Assembly (NCBI RefSeq): GCF_024346315.1
Contig: NZ_JAGQCS010000004.1
Coordinates: 271,371-335,370 of the forward strand
Direction of reading: 5' to 3'
Origin: Cyanobium sp. ATX 6F1
GTDB taxonomy: Bacteria > Cyanobacteriota > Cyanobacteriia > PCC-6307 > Cyanobiaceae
DNA: 64,000 nucleotides
Under the pieces are notes generated by a model that worked only from the letters and a program-made list of their open reading frames with translations, was not told the DNA's origin and did no database searches. Position numbers and translations under genes: made by a program. Below, one piece after another: positions 1 through 9,770 of this stretch. The first letter of the stretch is position 1, and each line of letters begins with the position of its first letter.

Positions 1-460
1 CAAGCCCCTCGGGGGCCGCGCCGGCCAGGGGGTGGTGCGCACGGCGGCGGACGCCCCCGGGCTGCGGGCGCTGCTGGAGCTGGTGACCCAGCAACAGGCG
101 ATGCCCGTGATGGCCCAGGCCTTTCTGGCCGCCGTCACCGCGGGCGACAAGCGCATCCTGCTGGTGGACGGCGAACCCCTCGGCGCGATCAACCGCCGGC
201 CCGCTGACGGGGAGTTCCGCAGCAACCTGGCGGTGGGGGGCGCCGCCGAGGCCACGGAACTGAGCGAGCGGGAACGTCAGATCTGCGCCGAGCTGGCGCC
301 GGCCCTGCGCAGCGAGGGCCTTTTCTTCGTGGGCATCGACGTGATCGGCGATCGCCTCAGTGAGATCAACGTCACCAGCCCCACGGGGGTGCGGGAGGTG
401 GAGCGGCTCGGGGGTGTGCCCCTGGCCGATCTCACCATGGAGCGGCTGCTGGCGGGCTGA
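1..460 (+). CDS. gshB: Glutathione synthetase, C-terminal part (cut by window edge)
   Basis: This gene enters from the left edge in frame 2, so only about 152 C-terminal residues are present. The enzyme joins gamma-glutamylcysteine and glycine using ATP in the cytosol. The visible part is the second half of an ATP-grasp domain: a glycine-rich loop ([10 protein letters not shown]), the RSNLAVGG segment, and the metal-binding EINVTSPTG near the end. The 3' end overlaps the end of the convergent menF by 29 bp. Nothing looks broken; the truncation comes from the window boundary. Confidence 0.93.
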   Translation, partial: KPLGGRAGQGVVRTAADAPGLRALLELVTQQQAMPVMAQAFLAAVTAGDKRILLVDGEPLGAINRRPADGEFRSNLAVGGAAEATELSERERQICAELAPALRSEGLFFVGIDVIGDRLSEINVTSPTGVREVERLGGVPLADLTMERLLAG

Positions 461-1874
461 GGGGCAAGGTCTTGGGCAGATGGCTGTCAGGCAGGCAGAG
501 CTGCTGCTGCAGCACTCCCAGCTTCAGGGCCACCTCCTGCAGTTCCCGTTCCGTCTCCGAGCCCCGCACCAGGCCGGCGCCGGCGGTGAGTTCCAGGCGC
601 CGGCCCCGCAGGGTGCCGCTCCGGATCGCCACCCGCAGTTCGGCGTCCCCTTCGCTGTCAATCCAGCCGATCGGGGCGGCGTAGTGCCCGCGCTCGAACG
701 GTTCCAGGCTGCGCAGCCAGGCCATGGCCTCCCGCCGGGGCAGGCCCGCCACCGCCGGGGTGGGGTGCAGGGCGGCGGCGAGGGCCAGGGGCTGCTGGCC
801 GTCGAGATCGGCGGTGATCGGGGTGTGCAGATGCAGCAGCTGGCCGTGGCGGGCCAGGCGTGGGTGGCGGGGCCGCCGGGGCCGCAAGCCGTTCTCCGTC
901 AGCACCTGGGTGATCGCCTCCACCACCAGCTCGTGCTCATGGAGGTCCTTGATCGAGCCGATGAGCTGACCTGAGGGGGCTCCGATCGGTGCCGTGCCCG
1001 CCAACGCATCGCTGCGCAGCTGGCCCTGGCGCACCGCCAGCAGCCGCTCGGGGGAGGCGCCGATCAGGGCCTCGCCAGGCCGCAGCTGCCACAGGAAGCG
1101 GCAACTGCCGGGCTGACGCCGGCGCAGGTGAGACAGCAGCCGCAGGGGATCGAGGGGTTGGTCCAGCTCCAGGTCCTGGCGCACCGCCAGCACCAGCTTG
1201 CGCAGCTCACCGTCCTCCACGAGCCCGAGGGCCTGTTTCACGGCGCCCCGGTAGCCCGCTTGCCAGCTGGAGCGGTGGATCACACCGGGGCCGAGGGCCG
1301 CTTCGCCGTGGGCCTCGGGATCGCTCGGCAGGGTGGAGAGCCGCTGGGCCTCCTCCCAGAGCTCCTCGGCCACGGAGCGGGCGGTGACCTCGCCGCCGAG
1401 GCTGCGCTGGAGCCGCAGCCAGCAGTGCCGCCCCTGGCGGCTCAGTTGCCAGCGGGGCAGCACCGCCTGCACCCCCGGCACGCCCGTTCCCTCCTGCAGG
1501 GGGCTGTCAAAGAAGGAGAAGGCCAGCAGCACCCGCGGCCTGGCCAGGGGAGGGCAGCCCTGGGGCAGGGCCGCCAGGCGGCTGAGGCTGAGGGCGCTGA
1601 AACGCTGGGCGAGCTCGAAGCGCCGGGGCCCACTCAGTTCCAGGTGGTTGGTTTTACCGCTGGCGGCCAGGCACAGCCCCGGGGCCCCATCCCAGAGGAA
1701 GCGGAACCCCTGCCCGTCGCCCAGGTGGGGCAGCAGGGCCAGCGGATCGTGACGGTGGTTGTCCCTGGGCTCGGCCAGGGGCAGCGCCAGGCTGAGAACG
1801 CCCTCGTCTTCCAGCTGCCGCGCCCCGTGGGCCGCCGCCGCCAGCAGTTCAAGGAAGGAGGGGCTGGCCTGCAC
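432..1874 (-). CDS. menF: Isochorismate synthase
   Basis: Predicted to convert chorismate to isochorismate, the first committed step of phylloquinone synthesis. The 480-residue protein has the chorismate-binding fold in its C-terminal half, with [41 protein letters not shown] and an ending of the type [18 protein letters not shown]. The start is GTG at 1872-1874. It is divergent from menA with only 78 bp between, so both promoters must share that gap. Anthranilate synthase and salicylate synthase are relatives, but the menA-menC-menE neighbourhood favours MenF. Confidence 0.93.
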   Translation of the reverse strand: MQASPSFLELLAAAAHGARQLEDEGVLSLALPLAEPRDNHRHDPLALLPHLGDGQGFRFLWDGAPGLCLAASGKTNHLELSGPRRFELAQRFSALSLSRLAALPQGCPPLARPRVLLAFSFFDSPLQEGTGVPGVQAVLPRWQLSRQGRHCWLRLQRSLGGEVTARSVAEELWEEAQRLSTLPSDPEAHGEAALGPGVIHRSSWQAGYRGAVKQALGLVEDGELRKLVLAVRQDLELDQPLDPLRLLSHLRRRQPGSCRFLWQLRPGEALIGASPERLLAVRQGQLRSDALAGTAPIGAPSGQLIGSIKDLHEHELVVEAITQVLTENGLRPRRPRHPRLARHGQLLHLHTPITADLDGQQPLALAAALHPTPAVAGLPRREAMAWLRSLEPFERGHYAAPIGWIDSEGDAELRVAIRSGTLRGRRLELTAGAGLVRGSETERELQEVALKLGVLQQQLCLPDSHLPKTLPLSPPAAAPW

Positions 1875-1952
1875 CGGTTACGGGATGGGGGGAAGGGCCG
1901 TGGAAGCTGCTCAAATGTATGGGCCTTCCCGCGCCGTCCGCCGCCGGCCGCC

Positions 1953-2936
1953 ATGTCCGAGCCCCAGGTCGTCGCAAGCCGTTACGCCTCCGGGGAGCCG
2001 GCTGGGGGCTCGCCGGCGCCCGATCGCCGGCGCCTCTGGAAGGCGGCGATCAAGTGGCCGATGTACTCGGTGGCGGTGATGCCGGTGCTGCTGGCGGCCG
2101 GTTGGTGGCTCGGTCAGGGTCAGGCGTTGCGGCTGGATCAACTGCTGGGATTCCTGCTGGGGGCGGTGCTGCTGCTGGCCTGGGAAAACCTGGCCAACGA
2201 TGTGTTCGATGCCGACACCGGCGTGGACCGCCACGGCAAACCGCATTCGGTGGTGAACCTCACCGGCCGCCGCGACCGGGTGGCCTGGATCGCCAACGGC
2301 GCCCTGGTGGCGGGCCTGGCCTTGATCGCCCTGGTGGCCCTGCGCAGCAACCCCGCCGTGCTGGTGCTGGTGCTGGCCTGCTGCGGCATCGGCTACGCCT
2401 ACCAGGGGCCACCCCTGCGCCTGGGCTACCGGGGGCTGGGGGAGCCCCTCTGCTGGCTCGCCTTCGGGCCCCTGGCCACGGCTGCCGCCCTGCTGGCCCT
2501 GGCGCCGGCAGGGGCCCTGGTGGGGGTGCCCTGGGGGGCGGCAATCGAGCTCGGCAGCGGCCCGGCCCTGGCCACCACCCTGGTGTTGTTCTGCTCCCAT
2601 TTCCACCAGGTGCAGGAGGACGCGGCCCACGGCAAGCGCTCGCCGGTGGTGCGTCTGGGCACCGGCCGCGCCGCGGCGCTGGTGCCCTGGTTCGTGGCCG
2701 GCACCCTGGCCTTTCAGTGGGCGCCGGTGCTGGTGGGCCAGTGGCCGCTCACGGCCCTGCTGGGGGGCGCGGGTCTGCCGGCGGGCACGGCCTTGATCGG
2801 CCTGCTGCGGGAGCACCACCGGGTGCCGGAGAAGATCCATGCCAGCAAGTTCCTGGCCCTGCGCTTCCAGGCCCTCAACGGCCTGGGGCTGGCCCTGGGC
2901 CTGGCGATCGGGCCCGCCCTGGCCGCCCTGCGGTGA
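1953..2936 (+). CDS. menA: 1,4-dihydroxy-2-naphthoate phytyltransferase
   Basis: UbiA-family membrane prenyltransferase that attaches the phytyl chain to 1,4-dihydroxy-2-naphthoate to make demethylphylloquinone. I chose the ATG at 1953 (327 residues). The reading frame is open further upstream, but that part is antisense to menF. The two Asp-rich motifs of the family are visible: NLANDVFDADTGVD after the first membrane segments, and QVQEDAAHGKRSPVVRLGT in the middle. The rest is a series of hydrophobic helices. Its TGA overlaps the GTG of menC. Confidence 0.93.
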   Translation: MSEPQVVASRYASGEPAGGSPAPDRRRLWKAAIKWPMYSVAVMPVLLAAGWWLGQGQALRLDQLLGFLLGAVLLLAWENLANDVFDADTGVDRHGKPHSVVNLTGRRDRVAWIANGALVAGLALIALVALRSNPAVLVLVLACCGIGYAYQGPPLRLGYRGLGEPLCWLAFGPLATAAALLALAPAGALVGVPWGAAIELGSGPALATTLVLFCSHFHQVQEDAAHGKRSPVVRLGTGRAAALVPWFVAGTLAFQWAPVLVGQWPLTALLGGAGLPAGTALIGLLREHHRVPEKIHASKFLALRFQALNGLGLALGLAIGPALAALR

Positions 2937-3931
2937 GCCGCCTGGTCCTGGCCTGGCGCCCGTTCGTCTTCGAGCTGCCCCGGGCGATGGTTACGGCCCA
3001 TGGGGCGCTGGAGCGCAAGCGGGGCTGGCTGCTGCGGATGGAGGGCGCCGGTGTCGCATTGGGTTGGGGGGAGGCGGCGCCGCTGAACGCCGAGGGGGCG
3101 GTGCCTGCTGGGGGGAGCCCGGCTGGACCCGACCTGGCGGCGGCGATCCGGGGGCTGGGGGAGACGATCGAGCGCTCCGACCTGGAGCTCGCCCTGCCAG
3201 GACTGCCGTTGGCCCTGGCCTTCGCCTTGGGCTCAGCCCTGGCGGAACTCGATGGCTGGCCCGCCGTTGATGGCGGCGCAGGCGGCTGGCTGGCCGCGCC
3301 CGCCTCGGCCGTGCTGCTGCCGGCCGGTGCGGCGATGCTGGACTCACTGGAGCAGGTCCTTGCGCTGAAATCGCCTTCGCCCCTCACCGTCAAATGGAAG
3401 GTGGCCGCAGGGGCCGACGGCCGGGAGCGGCAGTGGCTGGAGCGTCTGCTGCAGCGCCTGCCCGCCACGGCCCGGCTGCGGCTTGATGCCAACGGCGGTT
3501 GGGACCGCCCGACGGCCTTCGCCTGGGCCCAGCGGCTGGCGGGGGAAGCGCGGCTGGAATGGCTGGAGCAGCCCCTGGCCCCCAGCGACCAGGACGGCCT
3601 GCTGGAACTGGCGGCCGCGGTGCCGGTGGCCCTTGATGAATCCCTGCGGACTTTCCCCGAGCTCCGCACGACCTGGAACGGTTGGCAGGTGCGCCGCCCC
3701 GCTTTTGAAGGCGATCCGCGCCCCCTCTGGCTGGAGCTGCGCCAGGGGGCATCCCGTCGGATGATCAGCACGGCCTTGGAAACCGGCCTCGGCCAGCGCT
3801 TGGTGGCCCACCTGGCGGCCCTGCAGGCCCTGGGCCCCACGCCCACGGCCCCTGGGCTGGCTCCAGGCTGGTGCCCAGGCGGGCCGTTGTTCGAGAGCGA
3901 TCCGGAGCGGGTGTGGGAGGCGGCGATGTGA
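2933..3931 (+). CDS. menC: o-Succinylbenzoate synthase
   Basis: Enolase-superfamily dehydratase making o-succinylbenzoate from SHCHC. The GTG start at 2933 overlaps the menA stop (GTGA), giving 332 residues. Visible family motifs are LTVKWKV (the KxK pair), RLDANGGW, EWLEQPL and ALDESL. The lysine that normally sits in a V-x-K-P motif after the third metal ligand appears as Arg here (VRRP, codon 3695-3697). It may be a lineage-specific change, since the operon otherwise looks intact. The 3' end overlaps menE by 4 nt. Confidence 0.9.
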   Translation: MSRLVLAWRPFVFELPRAMVTAHGALERKRGWLLRMEGAGVALGWGEAAPLNAEGAVPAGGSPAGPDLAAAIRGLGETIERSDLELALPGLPLALAFALGSALAELDGWPAVDGGAGGWLAAPASAVLLPAGAAMLDSLEQVLALKSPSPLTVKWKVAAGADGRERQWLERLLQRLPATARLRLDANGGWDRPTAFAWAQRLAGEARLEWLEQPLAPSDQDGLLELAAAVPVALDESLRTFPELRTTWNGWQVRRPAFEGDPRPLWLELRQGASRRMISTALETGLGQRLVAHLAALQALGPTPTAPGLAPGWCPGGPLFESDPERVWEAAM

Positions 3932-5151
3932 TCAGCCGCCTGGGCACCGGCGCCGATGCAGCGGCCACGGCCGCAGCACTGGAATCGCTCTGGGCCGAAG
4001 GGGCCCTGGTGGGTCTGGCCTCGCCGCAGGACCAGGGCGAGCTGGCGGCGGCCCTGCCCGAGCGCCTGGAGACCCCCTCCCCCTGGGGGCCGGGCGTGGT
4101 GATCGCCAGCGGCGGCAGCAGCGGCCGAAGGCGCTGGTGTGTGCAGCCCCTGGCTGGGCTGGAGCGGGCGGCGGTGGCGTCGGGCCTGTGGCTGCAGCTC
4201 CAGGGGATCGATCCGGCAGCGACCACCCTGTTCAACCCCCTGCCCCTGCACCACATCAGCGGCCTGATGCCCCTGGTGCGCGCCCGCCGCTGGGGAGCGA
4301 CGTTGCGCTGGCTGGAGCCCGCCTGGATGCGCGAGCCAGCAGCGCTCGTTGAATGGGCACCTTCCTCCGACGCTGGGCCAGCGCTGCTGTCGCTGGTGCC
4401 CACCCAGCTGCAGCGGCTGCTGGCCGATCCCGCCGGGATCAACTGGCTGCAGGGGTTCGCTCTGATCTGGATCGGCGGGGCGGCCCTGGCGCCGGAACTG
4501 GCGGCCGCGGCGCGGCGGGCAGGGGTGCGCCTGGCCCCTTGCTACGGCAGCACGGAGACCGGGGCGATGGTCACCGCCCTTTCGCCCGAGCGTTTCCTGG
4601 CAGGCGAATGGGGCTGCGGTCATCCCCTGGCCCATGCCCAGCTGCGCCTCGAGCCGGCGAGCGGTGCCCTGCAGGTGAAGGCCACCAGCCTCAGCCCCGG
4701 GGCCTTTGAGGCCGGGAGCTTTCAGCCCTTGGAGGCGCCGGGGGGCTGGTGGAGCAGCGGCGACGGGGCCCGACTGAGCGCAGCGGGGCTGGAGCTGCTG
4801 GGCCGGTTGGATGGGGCGCTCAGCAGTGGCGGTGAGACGGTGTTCCCCGAGGAGGTGGAGCGGCGGCTGCGGGACCTGGCCGCCGAGGCGGGCCTTCCTC
4901 TGCAGGCGGTCCTGGTGCTGGGGCAGCGCGACCCGCTCTGGGGTCAGCGGCTGGTGGCGTTGGTGCGGGCCCAGGGCGGCGCCGATGGATCCGCGCTGGT
5001 GGCGGCGTTGGAGACGGCCGCGGCGGCCCTGTCCCCCGCCCAGCGGCCCCGCCAGTGGTTCCCCTGCCCGCAGCTGGCCCCGAATGCCATCGGGAAATGG
5101 GAGCGGGGGCGCTGGCTGCGGTGGCTCCAGGAGGCCACGCCGACGTCCTGA
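3928..5151 (+). CDS. menE: o-Succinylbenzoate-CoA ligase
   Basis: AMP-forming acyl-CoA ligase that activates o-succinylbenzoate for ring closure by MenB. The GTG at 3928 overlaps the menC TGA; 407 residues follow. Adenylate-forming motifs are present: a nucleotide loop (ASGGSSGRRR), YGSTETG, the SGDGARL aspartate and the C-terminal catalytic lysine in NAIGKWERGRW. It is the last gene of the tightly overlapped menA-menC-menE operon. It is shorter than many ligases of the family, as usual for MenE. Confidence 0.92.
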   Translation: MISRLGTGADAAATAAALESLWAEGALVGLASPQDQGELAAALPERLETPSPWGPGVVIASGGSSGRRRWCVQPLAGLERAAVASGLWLQLQGIDPAATTLFNPLPLHHISGLMPLVRARRWGATLRWLEPAWMREPAALVEWAPSSDAGPALLSLVPTQLQRLLADPAGINWLQGFALIWIGGAALAPELAAAARRAGVRLAPCYGSTETGAMVTALSPERFLAGEWGCGHPLAHAQLRLEPASGALQVKATSLSPGAFEAGSFQPLEAPGGWWSSGDGARLSAAGLELLGRLDGALSSGGETVFPEEVERRLRDLAAEAGLPLQAVLVLGQRDPLWGQRLVALVRAQGGADGSALVAALETAAAALSPAQRPRQWFPCPQLAPNAIGKWERGRWLRWLQEATPTS

Positions 5152-5159
5152 TCCGCCGA

Positions 5160-5174
5160 CGTCACTCAGTGACG
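5160..5174. promoter_or_regulatory. 15-bp palindrome between menE and the TM2 gene
   Basis: CGTCACTCAGTGACG is a perfect palindrome with 7-bp arms around a single C. It begins 9 bp after the menE stop and lies 55 bp before the start of the TM2-domain gene. It has no T-run, so it is not a typical terminator. A dimeric regulator site is possible, but this is inference. Confidence 0.35.
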
Positions 5175-5229
5175 GCCGCATGACAGGGCCGAATGGTTCG
5201 GCTAGAAGCGGGGGGTCTGCCGTACCCCG

Positions 5230-5508
5230 ATGACCGATAGCGATCTCACCGAGGTCAGCAACAAGAAGCTCGCCGCCGGACTGCTGGGCATCTTTCTGGG
5301 GGCCTTCGGCGTTCACAAATTCGTGCTGGGTTACACCACCCCCGGCGTGATCATGGCGGTGGGTTCGGTGGTCGGAGGTGTGGTCACCTGCGGTTTCGCC
5401 AGCTTTGTCTTCGGTGTCATCGGCCTGATCGAGGGGATCATCTACCTCACCAAAACACCCGAGGAGTTCAAGGCCCTCTACATCGACGGCAAGAAAGAGT
5501 GGTTCTGA
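5230..5508 (+). CDS. TM2-domain membrane protein
   Basis: A 92-residue protein with a short polar N-terminus followed by the TM2 domain pattern: KKLAAGLLGIFLGAFGVHKF, a turn, then a second hydrophobic hairpin with GLIEGIIYL and a charged tail. TM2 proteins are small two-helix membrane proteins of unclear function in bacteria. The ATG at 5230 begins 78 bp after menE. It overlaps the next small gene by 10 nt, suggesting co-transcription. Confidence 0.85.
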   Translation: MTDSDLTEVSNKKLAAGLLGIFLGAFGVHKFVLGYTTPGVIMAVGSVVGGVVTCGFASFVFGVIGLIEGIIYLTKTPEEFKALYIDGKKEWF

Positions 5509-5720
5509 GCCGCGCCACCACCAGCGTGGCGGGCCCGTCGGCCCGTCCCTCCGATCGCCGGGCCGAGCGCCCTGCCTTGCGGCTGATCCTGGCTGTGGCG
5601 GCCCTGGTGAGCTTCAGCCTGGCCGGGGTCACGATCTCCGATGGCCTTCATCCCCTGGCCCTGCTGGCCAGCCTGCTACCCCTGCAGCTGGCGACGCTGC
5701 TCTGGGTGCTGCGCCGCTGA
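5499..5720 (+). CDS. Small hypothetical membrane protein
   Basis: A 73-residue ORF that starts with GTG inside the end of the TM2 gene. The N-terminal 25 residues are polar and basic. The remainder forms two hydrophobic segments (LILAVAALVSFSLAGV and LALLASLLPLQLATLLWVL) joined by a short polar turn, ending LRR. I recognise no family. Overlap with the upstream gene, high-GC third positions and plausible membrane topology support coding. A start further inside is possible. Confidence 0.55.
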   Translation: MVLSRATTSVAGPSARPSDRRAERPALRLILAVAALVSFSLAGVTISDGLHPLALLASLLPLQLATLLWVLRR

Positions 5721-5745
5721 GCGAGCGCCCCTGGGGGGCTGAGCT

Positions 5746-6321
5746 TCAGGGCTTGGGGCTGGAGGAATCGTTGCCCAGATTGCTGCCCAGGTCGCTCTCG
5801 AGGAACACGCGTACCACATCGCTGAGGGCGCTGACGCGGCTGATGGCCGCCTTCAGGGCGGGCAGGTTAACGGCCAGATCGGTGGTGGGGTAGGCCTGCA
5901 GGAAGCCGATCGGGGAGAGTTTCCCGTCACCGGCGTTGATCCCCAGCACCGTCGCGGCCCGCAGGGCCGGCACCCCGGACTTGGGGGCCTGCAGGGGATA
6001 GAGGATGCGGGCCACCCGGGCCAGGGCCACACCACCGATGCGTGTGCCCAGCAGCCGGCTCGTGGTCACCAGAGGCAGGCTCACACTGCGGTTGAGCAGA
6101 TCGGCCACGGTCTGGGGTTTCTGCCGGCCCAGCCGGATCATGTCCGCGAGCAGGCCCCGGGCCTCGCCTGTTTGGGCCAGGTGCTCCAGATCGGCCACGG
6201 GGATTGAGCGCCGGAAGGCGCCGCTCACGAACACCACCTGCTCGGCAGCGGGGGCGGGCAGGGGCAACAGGCTCAGGGAGGCGCCCAGCAGGGCGAGGCT
6301 GAGCGCGGCGGTGCGGCGCAT
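5746..6321 (-). CDS. DUF1400-domain exported protein
   Basis: A 191-residue protein with a clear signal peptide (MRRTAALSLALLGASLSLLP then a PAPAAEQ cleavage region). The mature part matches the cyanobacterial DUF1400 pattern: a short hydroxyl-rich start, an 'ARGLLADMIRL' helix, 'LNRSVSLPLVTTSRLL' and a 'KAAISRVSALSDVVRVFLES' end. In some relatives this domain precedes an alpha/beta hydrolase, which is absent here. Function unknown; probably periplasmic. It converges with the small membrane protein gene. Confidence 0.75.
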   Translation of the reverse strand: MRRTAALSLALLGASLSLLPLPAPAAEQVVFVSGAFRRSIPVADLEHLAQTGEARGLLADMIRLGRQKPQTVADLLNRSVSLPLVTTSRLLGTRIGGVALARVARILYPLQAPKSGVPALRAATVLGINAGDGKLSPIGFLQAYPTTDLAVNLPALKAAISRVSALSDVVRVFLESDLGSNLGNDSSSPKP

Positions 6322-6485
6322 GGACGATGGAACCTGGGGGCATCCATGCCTAGCGCTGTTTCGTCCCTAACGGACCATTTCCGCTCAATCCAGTCAAACT
6401 CCGCCCATGGGCGATCCTGCGGCCGCCCCCCTGAGCCTGCGCATCCGCCCCGGAGGGTGGGGGGTCTCGAGCGGGCTGTGGGGCC

Positions 6486-7016
6486 CTAGGAATCGGCCGG
6501 CCGAGGCGCCTCAGCGCCCTCAGCAGCAGGTTGTGCGGCGCTCGACTCCTTCAGCCAGCGGGCGATCGGCTCCGGAAACGCGCAGCGTTGACGGGTCGCC
6601 GCCTCGATCGCCCGGTGGCGGGTGAGGGCGCTGGCCGCCTCGAAACCGCCGGCCTCGAAGCGATAGCGCACCTCGAAGAGGCCTCCCTCCAGGACCACCG
6701 GGGCCAGGGTGATCGTCAGGGCATCGCCGGCGAGCAGGGGCCTGTGGAAATCGGCACGGGCGTGCACGATCGGCAGCACCACGGCCGGGTTGGCCCGCCC
6801 GCCAGGCAACTCCTTGCGCCAGGTCGGCCCCGGGAAGATTTCGGCGGAGCTCAGTCCGAAGGCCTCCAGGCTCTGCTCATAGGCCTCGTGGCACCAGCGC
6901 AGCAGCTGGTGAAAGTGCATCACCCCGGCGGCATCGGTGTCACCGAAACGAACCGTGCGGCTCTGGTGCAGCCAGTGGCCGGGGATGGGGGGATCCTTGA
7001 AAAAGTTGTCGAACAA
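6486..7016 (-). CDS. 1,4-dihydroxy-2-naphthoyl-CoA thioesterase (hotdog fold)
   Basis: A 4-hydroxybenzoyl-CoA-thioesterase-type hotdog protein of 176 residues. The motif FGDTDAAGVMHFHQLLRWC contains the Asp that acts in this class. Cyanobacterial members (Slr0204 type) hydrolyse DHNA-CoA to DHNA, the substrate of MenA, so it likely belongs to the same pathway as the men genes 2-6 kb away. It lies 3 bp downstream of ndhH on the same strand, so it is probably co-transcribed. The C-terminal 25 residues are Ala/Pro/Glu-rich and likely disordered. Confidence 0.85.
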   Translation of the reverse strand: MFDNFFKDPPIPGHWLHQSRTVRFGDTDAAGVMHFHQLLRWCHEAYEQSLEAFGLSSAEIFPGPTWRKELPGGRANPAVVLPIVHARADFHRPLLAGDALTITLAPVVLEGGLFEVRYRFEAGGFEAASALTRHRAIEAATRQRCAFPEPIARWLKESSAAQPAAEGAEAPRPADS

Positions 7017-7019
7017 CCT

Positions 7020-8204
7020 TTAGCGATCCACCGAGCCCATGATCACGTCGATCGAACCGAGGATCGCCATGATGTCCGCCACCTTGGCCCCGGTGAGGAT
7101 GTGGGGCAGGATCTGGAGATTGTTGAAATCAGCGGCGCGGATCTTCCAGCGCCACGGAGTCACATCATCGTTGCCCATGATGAACACGCCCAGTTCGCCC
7201 TTGCCTGACTCGAGCCGGGCGTAGAGCTCACCGCCGGGGATCTTGAAGGTGGGGGCCACTTTCTTGGCGATGTACTGCATATCGAAGCTGAAGGCTTCGC
7301 CCCCCTTGCCTTCGGTGATTCGCCGCGCCTCCAGGCTCTCGGTGGGGCCGCCGGGAATGGCTGCGGCGGCCTGGCGCAGGATCTTGAGCGATTCGCGCAT
7401 CTCCTGGATCCGCACCCGGTAGCGGGCGTAGCAGTCGCCCTCGGGGGCAGTGGCCACGTCCCAGTCGAAGTCGTCGTAGCACTCGTAGTGATCCACCTTG
7501 CGCAGGTCCCAGGGCACGCCTGAGGCGCGCAGCATCGGCCCCGAGAGGCTCCAGTTGATCGCCATCTCGCGGCTGATGACCCCGAGGCCCTCGATGCGGC
7601 GCTTGAAGATCGGATTGTTGGTGATCAGCTTTTCGTATTCGTCGATCTTGGGGCCGAACCAGTCGCAGAAATCGAGCAGCTTGTCGAGCCAGCCGTAGGG
7701 CAGATCCACCGCCACCCCGCCGATGCGGAAGTAGTTGTTGTTGATCAGCCGCTGGCCCGTGGCCGCCTCCCAGAGGTCGTAGATCATCTCCCGCTCGCGG
7801 AAGATGTAGAAGAACGGCGTCTGGGCGCCCACGTCCGCCAGGAAGGGGCCGAGCCAGAGCAGGTGGTTGGCGATGCGGTTGAGCTCCAGCATCAGCACCC
7901 GAATGTGGCTGGCCCGTTTGGGCACCGGGATGTCGGCCAGCTTTTCGGGCGCGTTGACGGTGATCGCCTCGTTGAACATCCCCGCCGCGTAGTCCCAGCG
8001 GCTCACATAGGGCACGAACATCACGTTCGTGCGGTTCTCGGCGATCTTCTCCATGCCGCGGTGCAGGTAACCGATCACCGGCTCGCAGTCCACCACGTCT
8101 TCGCCATCGAGGGTCACCACCAGCCGCAGCACCCCGTGCATGGAGGGGTGATGGGGGCCGAAGTTGATCACCATCGGCTCCGTGCGCGTTTCGAGCTGCG
8201 TCAT
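7020..8204 (-). CDS. ndhH: NAD(P)H-quinone oxidoreductase subunit H
   Basis: The 49-kDa-type subunit of NDH-1, in the membrane-peripheral arm close to the quinone site. At 394 residues it has the family's usual length. It shows [16 protein letters not shown] at the N-terminus and the conserved ending [22 protein letters not shown]-1 carries out respiration and cyclic electron flow on thylakoids; seven other subunits are encoded in this window. The thioesterase gene follows directly. The upstream gap to rsmH is 73 bp and divergent. Confidence 0.98.
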   Translation of the reverse strand: MTQLETRTEPMVINFGPHHPSMHGVLRLVVTLDGEDVVDCEPVIGYLHRGMEKIAENRTNVMFVPYVSRWDYAAGMFNEAITVNAPEKLADIPVPKRASHIRVLMLELNRIANHLLWLGPFLADVGAQTPFFYIFREREMIYDLWEAATGQRLINNNYFRIGGVAVDLPYGWLDKLLDFCDWFGPKIDEYEKLITNNPIFKRRIEGLGVISREMAINWSLSGPMLRASGVPWDLRKVDHYECYDDFDWDVATAPEGDCYARYRVRIQEMRESLKILRQAAAAIPGGPTESLEARRITEGKGGEAFSFDMQYIAKKVAPTFKIPGGELYARLESGKGELGVFIMGNDDVTPWRWKIRAADFNNLQILPHILTGAKVADIMAILGSIDVIMGSVDR

Positions 8205-8277
8205 GGCGCCTTAGGCGGAATCGAGTGGTCGGATCTTAGGAAGGGACCAGCGCTCCTTAGGTCCATTTCGTTGTCGT

Positions 8278-9231
8278 TTGGCTGAACGTCCCCCCACGGC
8301 TGCCGCTCCTGCTGCTTCTGAGCCCCCCGGCGCCGCGGCCTTCGAGCACATCCCCGTGCTGGCGGAGCCGCTGCTGGCGGCCTTCGCCGGCCTGGGCGCC
8401 GGCGGCCTGCTGCTCGACTGCACCGTGGGCGGCGGCGGCCACAGCGCCCTGCTGCTGGAGGCCCATCCGGGCCTGCGGCTGATCGGCCTCGACCAGGATC
8501 CCGCCGCCCTGGCGGCCGCCGCCGAACGCCTGGCCCCGTTCGGGAATCGCGTGAACCTGGTGGCCGGCAACTTCGCCGCCTTCACACCGCCGGCGCCGCT
8601 GCTGGGGGTGGTGGCGGACCTGGGAGTCAGCAGCCCCCAGCTGGATGGGGGGGCGCGGGGCTTCAGCTTTCGCGTCGATGGTCCCCTGGACATGCGCATG
8701 AATCCGGGGGCCGGCGAGACCGCCGCCGCGCTGATCGATCGCCTCTCGGAAGGCGAGCTGGCTGACCTGATCTACGCCTACGGGGAGGAGCGGCTCTCAC
8801 GGCGCATCGCCCGCCGGATCGTGGAGCAGGGGCCCTGGGGCGGCACGGCTGCCACTGAGGCCGATCGGGGCACGGCGGCGCTGGCCTACCTGGTGGCGGG
8901 TTGCTATCCCCCCAAGGCCCGCCGCGGCCGGATCCACCCCGCCACGCGCACCTTCCAGGCCCTGCGCATCGCCGTCAACGACGAGCTGGGGGCCCTCGAC
9001 ACCCTGCTGAGGCGCGCCCCCGACTGGTTGGTGCCCGGCGGCCTGCTGGCGGTGATCAGCTTCCATTCGCTGGAAGATCGCCGCGTCAAGACCGCCTTTC
9101 TCAGTGATGAACGCTTGGAGCGGATCACGCGCAAGCCCCTGGTGGCGAGTGAGGCGGAGCAGGAGCTCAACCCCCGCAGCCGCTCCGCCAAGCTGCGGGT
9201 GGCCCGGCGCCCCCTCGAGGCGAGCCCATGA
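8278..9231 (+). CDS. rsmH: 16S rRNA (cytosine-1402-N4)-methyltransferase
   Basis: SAM-dependent methyltransferase (MraW) acting on C1402 of 16S rRNA. Translation appears to begin at TTG 8278, since no ATG or GTG precedes the conserved [13 protein letters not shown]. Family motifs include [45 protein letters not shown] and [12 protein letters not shown]. The 317 residues fit the family length. The stop overlaps the next start (ATGA), so the DUF456 gene is translationally coupled. There is no mur cluster around it, as is usual in cyanobacteria. Confidence 0.95.
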   Translation: MAERPPTAAAPAASEPPGAAAFEHIPVLAEPLLAAFAGLGAGGLLLDCTVGGGGHSALLLEAHPGLRLIGLDQDPAALAAAAERLAPFGNRVNLVAGNFAAFTPPAPLLGVVADLGVSSPQLDGGARGFSFRVDGPLDMRMNPGAGETAAALIDRLSEGELADLIYAYGEERLSRRIARRIVEQGPWGGTAATEADRGTAALAYLVAGCYPPKARRGRIHPATRTFQALRIAVNDELGALDTLLRRAPDWLVPGGLLAVISFHSLEDRRVKTAFLSDERLERITRKPLVASEAEQELNPRSRSAKLRVARRPLEASP

Positions 9232-9770
9232 ACCAGCAGGACGTGATCTGGTGGCTGGCGCTGTTGATCCAGCTGGTGGCGATCCCGGGCACCCTCTTTC
9301 CGGTGCTGCCGGGCCTGGCCCTGCTGCCCCTGGGGGCGGGCCTGTGGACCTGGTCGGTGGGCTGGGCCGTGGGTTGGCCGGCCCTGGCGCTGGCCAGCTT
9401 GATCCTGCTATTGGGTTGGGGCGCTGACGCCCTGGGGATGCTGCTGGGGGCGGCGCGGCTGCAGGCCACCCGCTGGGCTTACATCGGCGCCGGCCTGGGG
9501 CTGGTGGTGGGGCTGCTGGGGCTGCTGCCGGCCATGCCCATCGGAGGCCCGTTGGTGGGGGCCCTGGTGGGGCCGCTGCTGGGGGCCGCCCTGGGGGAAC
9601 TGCTCAGTGCCTCGGGCGAGCTGGGGCCCTTCGGCCTGGAGCGTTTGAAGCGCTCGCTGCTGGTGGGCCTGGCGGTGGTGGCGGGGATGCTGGTGAGCCG
9701 CCTCGCCCAGGTGATCCTGGCGGTGCTGGGGGTGGTGGGTTTCGTGCTGATCAGCCGGATCATGGTCTGA
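9228..9770 (+). CDS. DUF456-family membrane protein
   Basis: A 180-residue, highly hydrophobic protein with glycine-rich membrane segments. It fits the DUF456 pattern: an N-terminal helix pair with [21 protein letters not shown], then a glycine-rich region ([24 protein letters not shown]) and a C-terminal helix. Function unknown; the glycine-zipper-like segments suggest tight helix packing. It overlaps rsmH by 4 nt and converges with the cysteine desulfurase with an 11-bp overlap. Confidence 0.8.
   Translation: MNQQDVIWWLALLIQLVAIPGTLFPVLPGLALLPLGAGLWTWSVGWAVGWPALALASLILLLGWGADALGMLLGAARLQATRWAYIGAGLGLVVGLLGLLPAMPIGGPLVGALVGPLLGAALGELLSASGELGPFGLERLKRSLLVGLAVVAGMLVSRLAQVILAVLGVVGFVLISRIMV

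Noticed and set aside
1..460. gshB as a truncated pseudogene
   Set aside because: The frame is open to the very first bases of the window, so the missing N-terminus is due to the window edge.
2875..5316. An 813-codon open frame on the minus strand opposite menC and menE
   Set aside because: It is a shadow of high GC content. Its translation is Arg/Pro/Ala/Gly-rich with no domain, while the plus strand holds clear MenC and MenE motifs.
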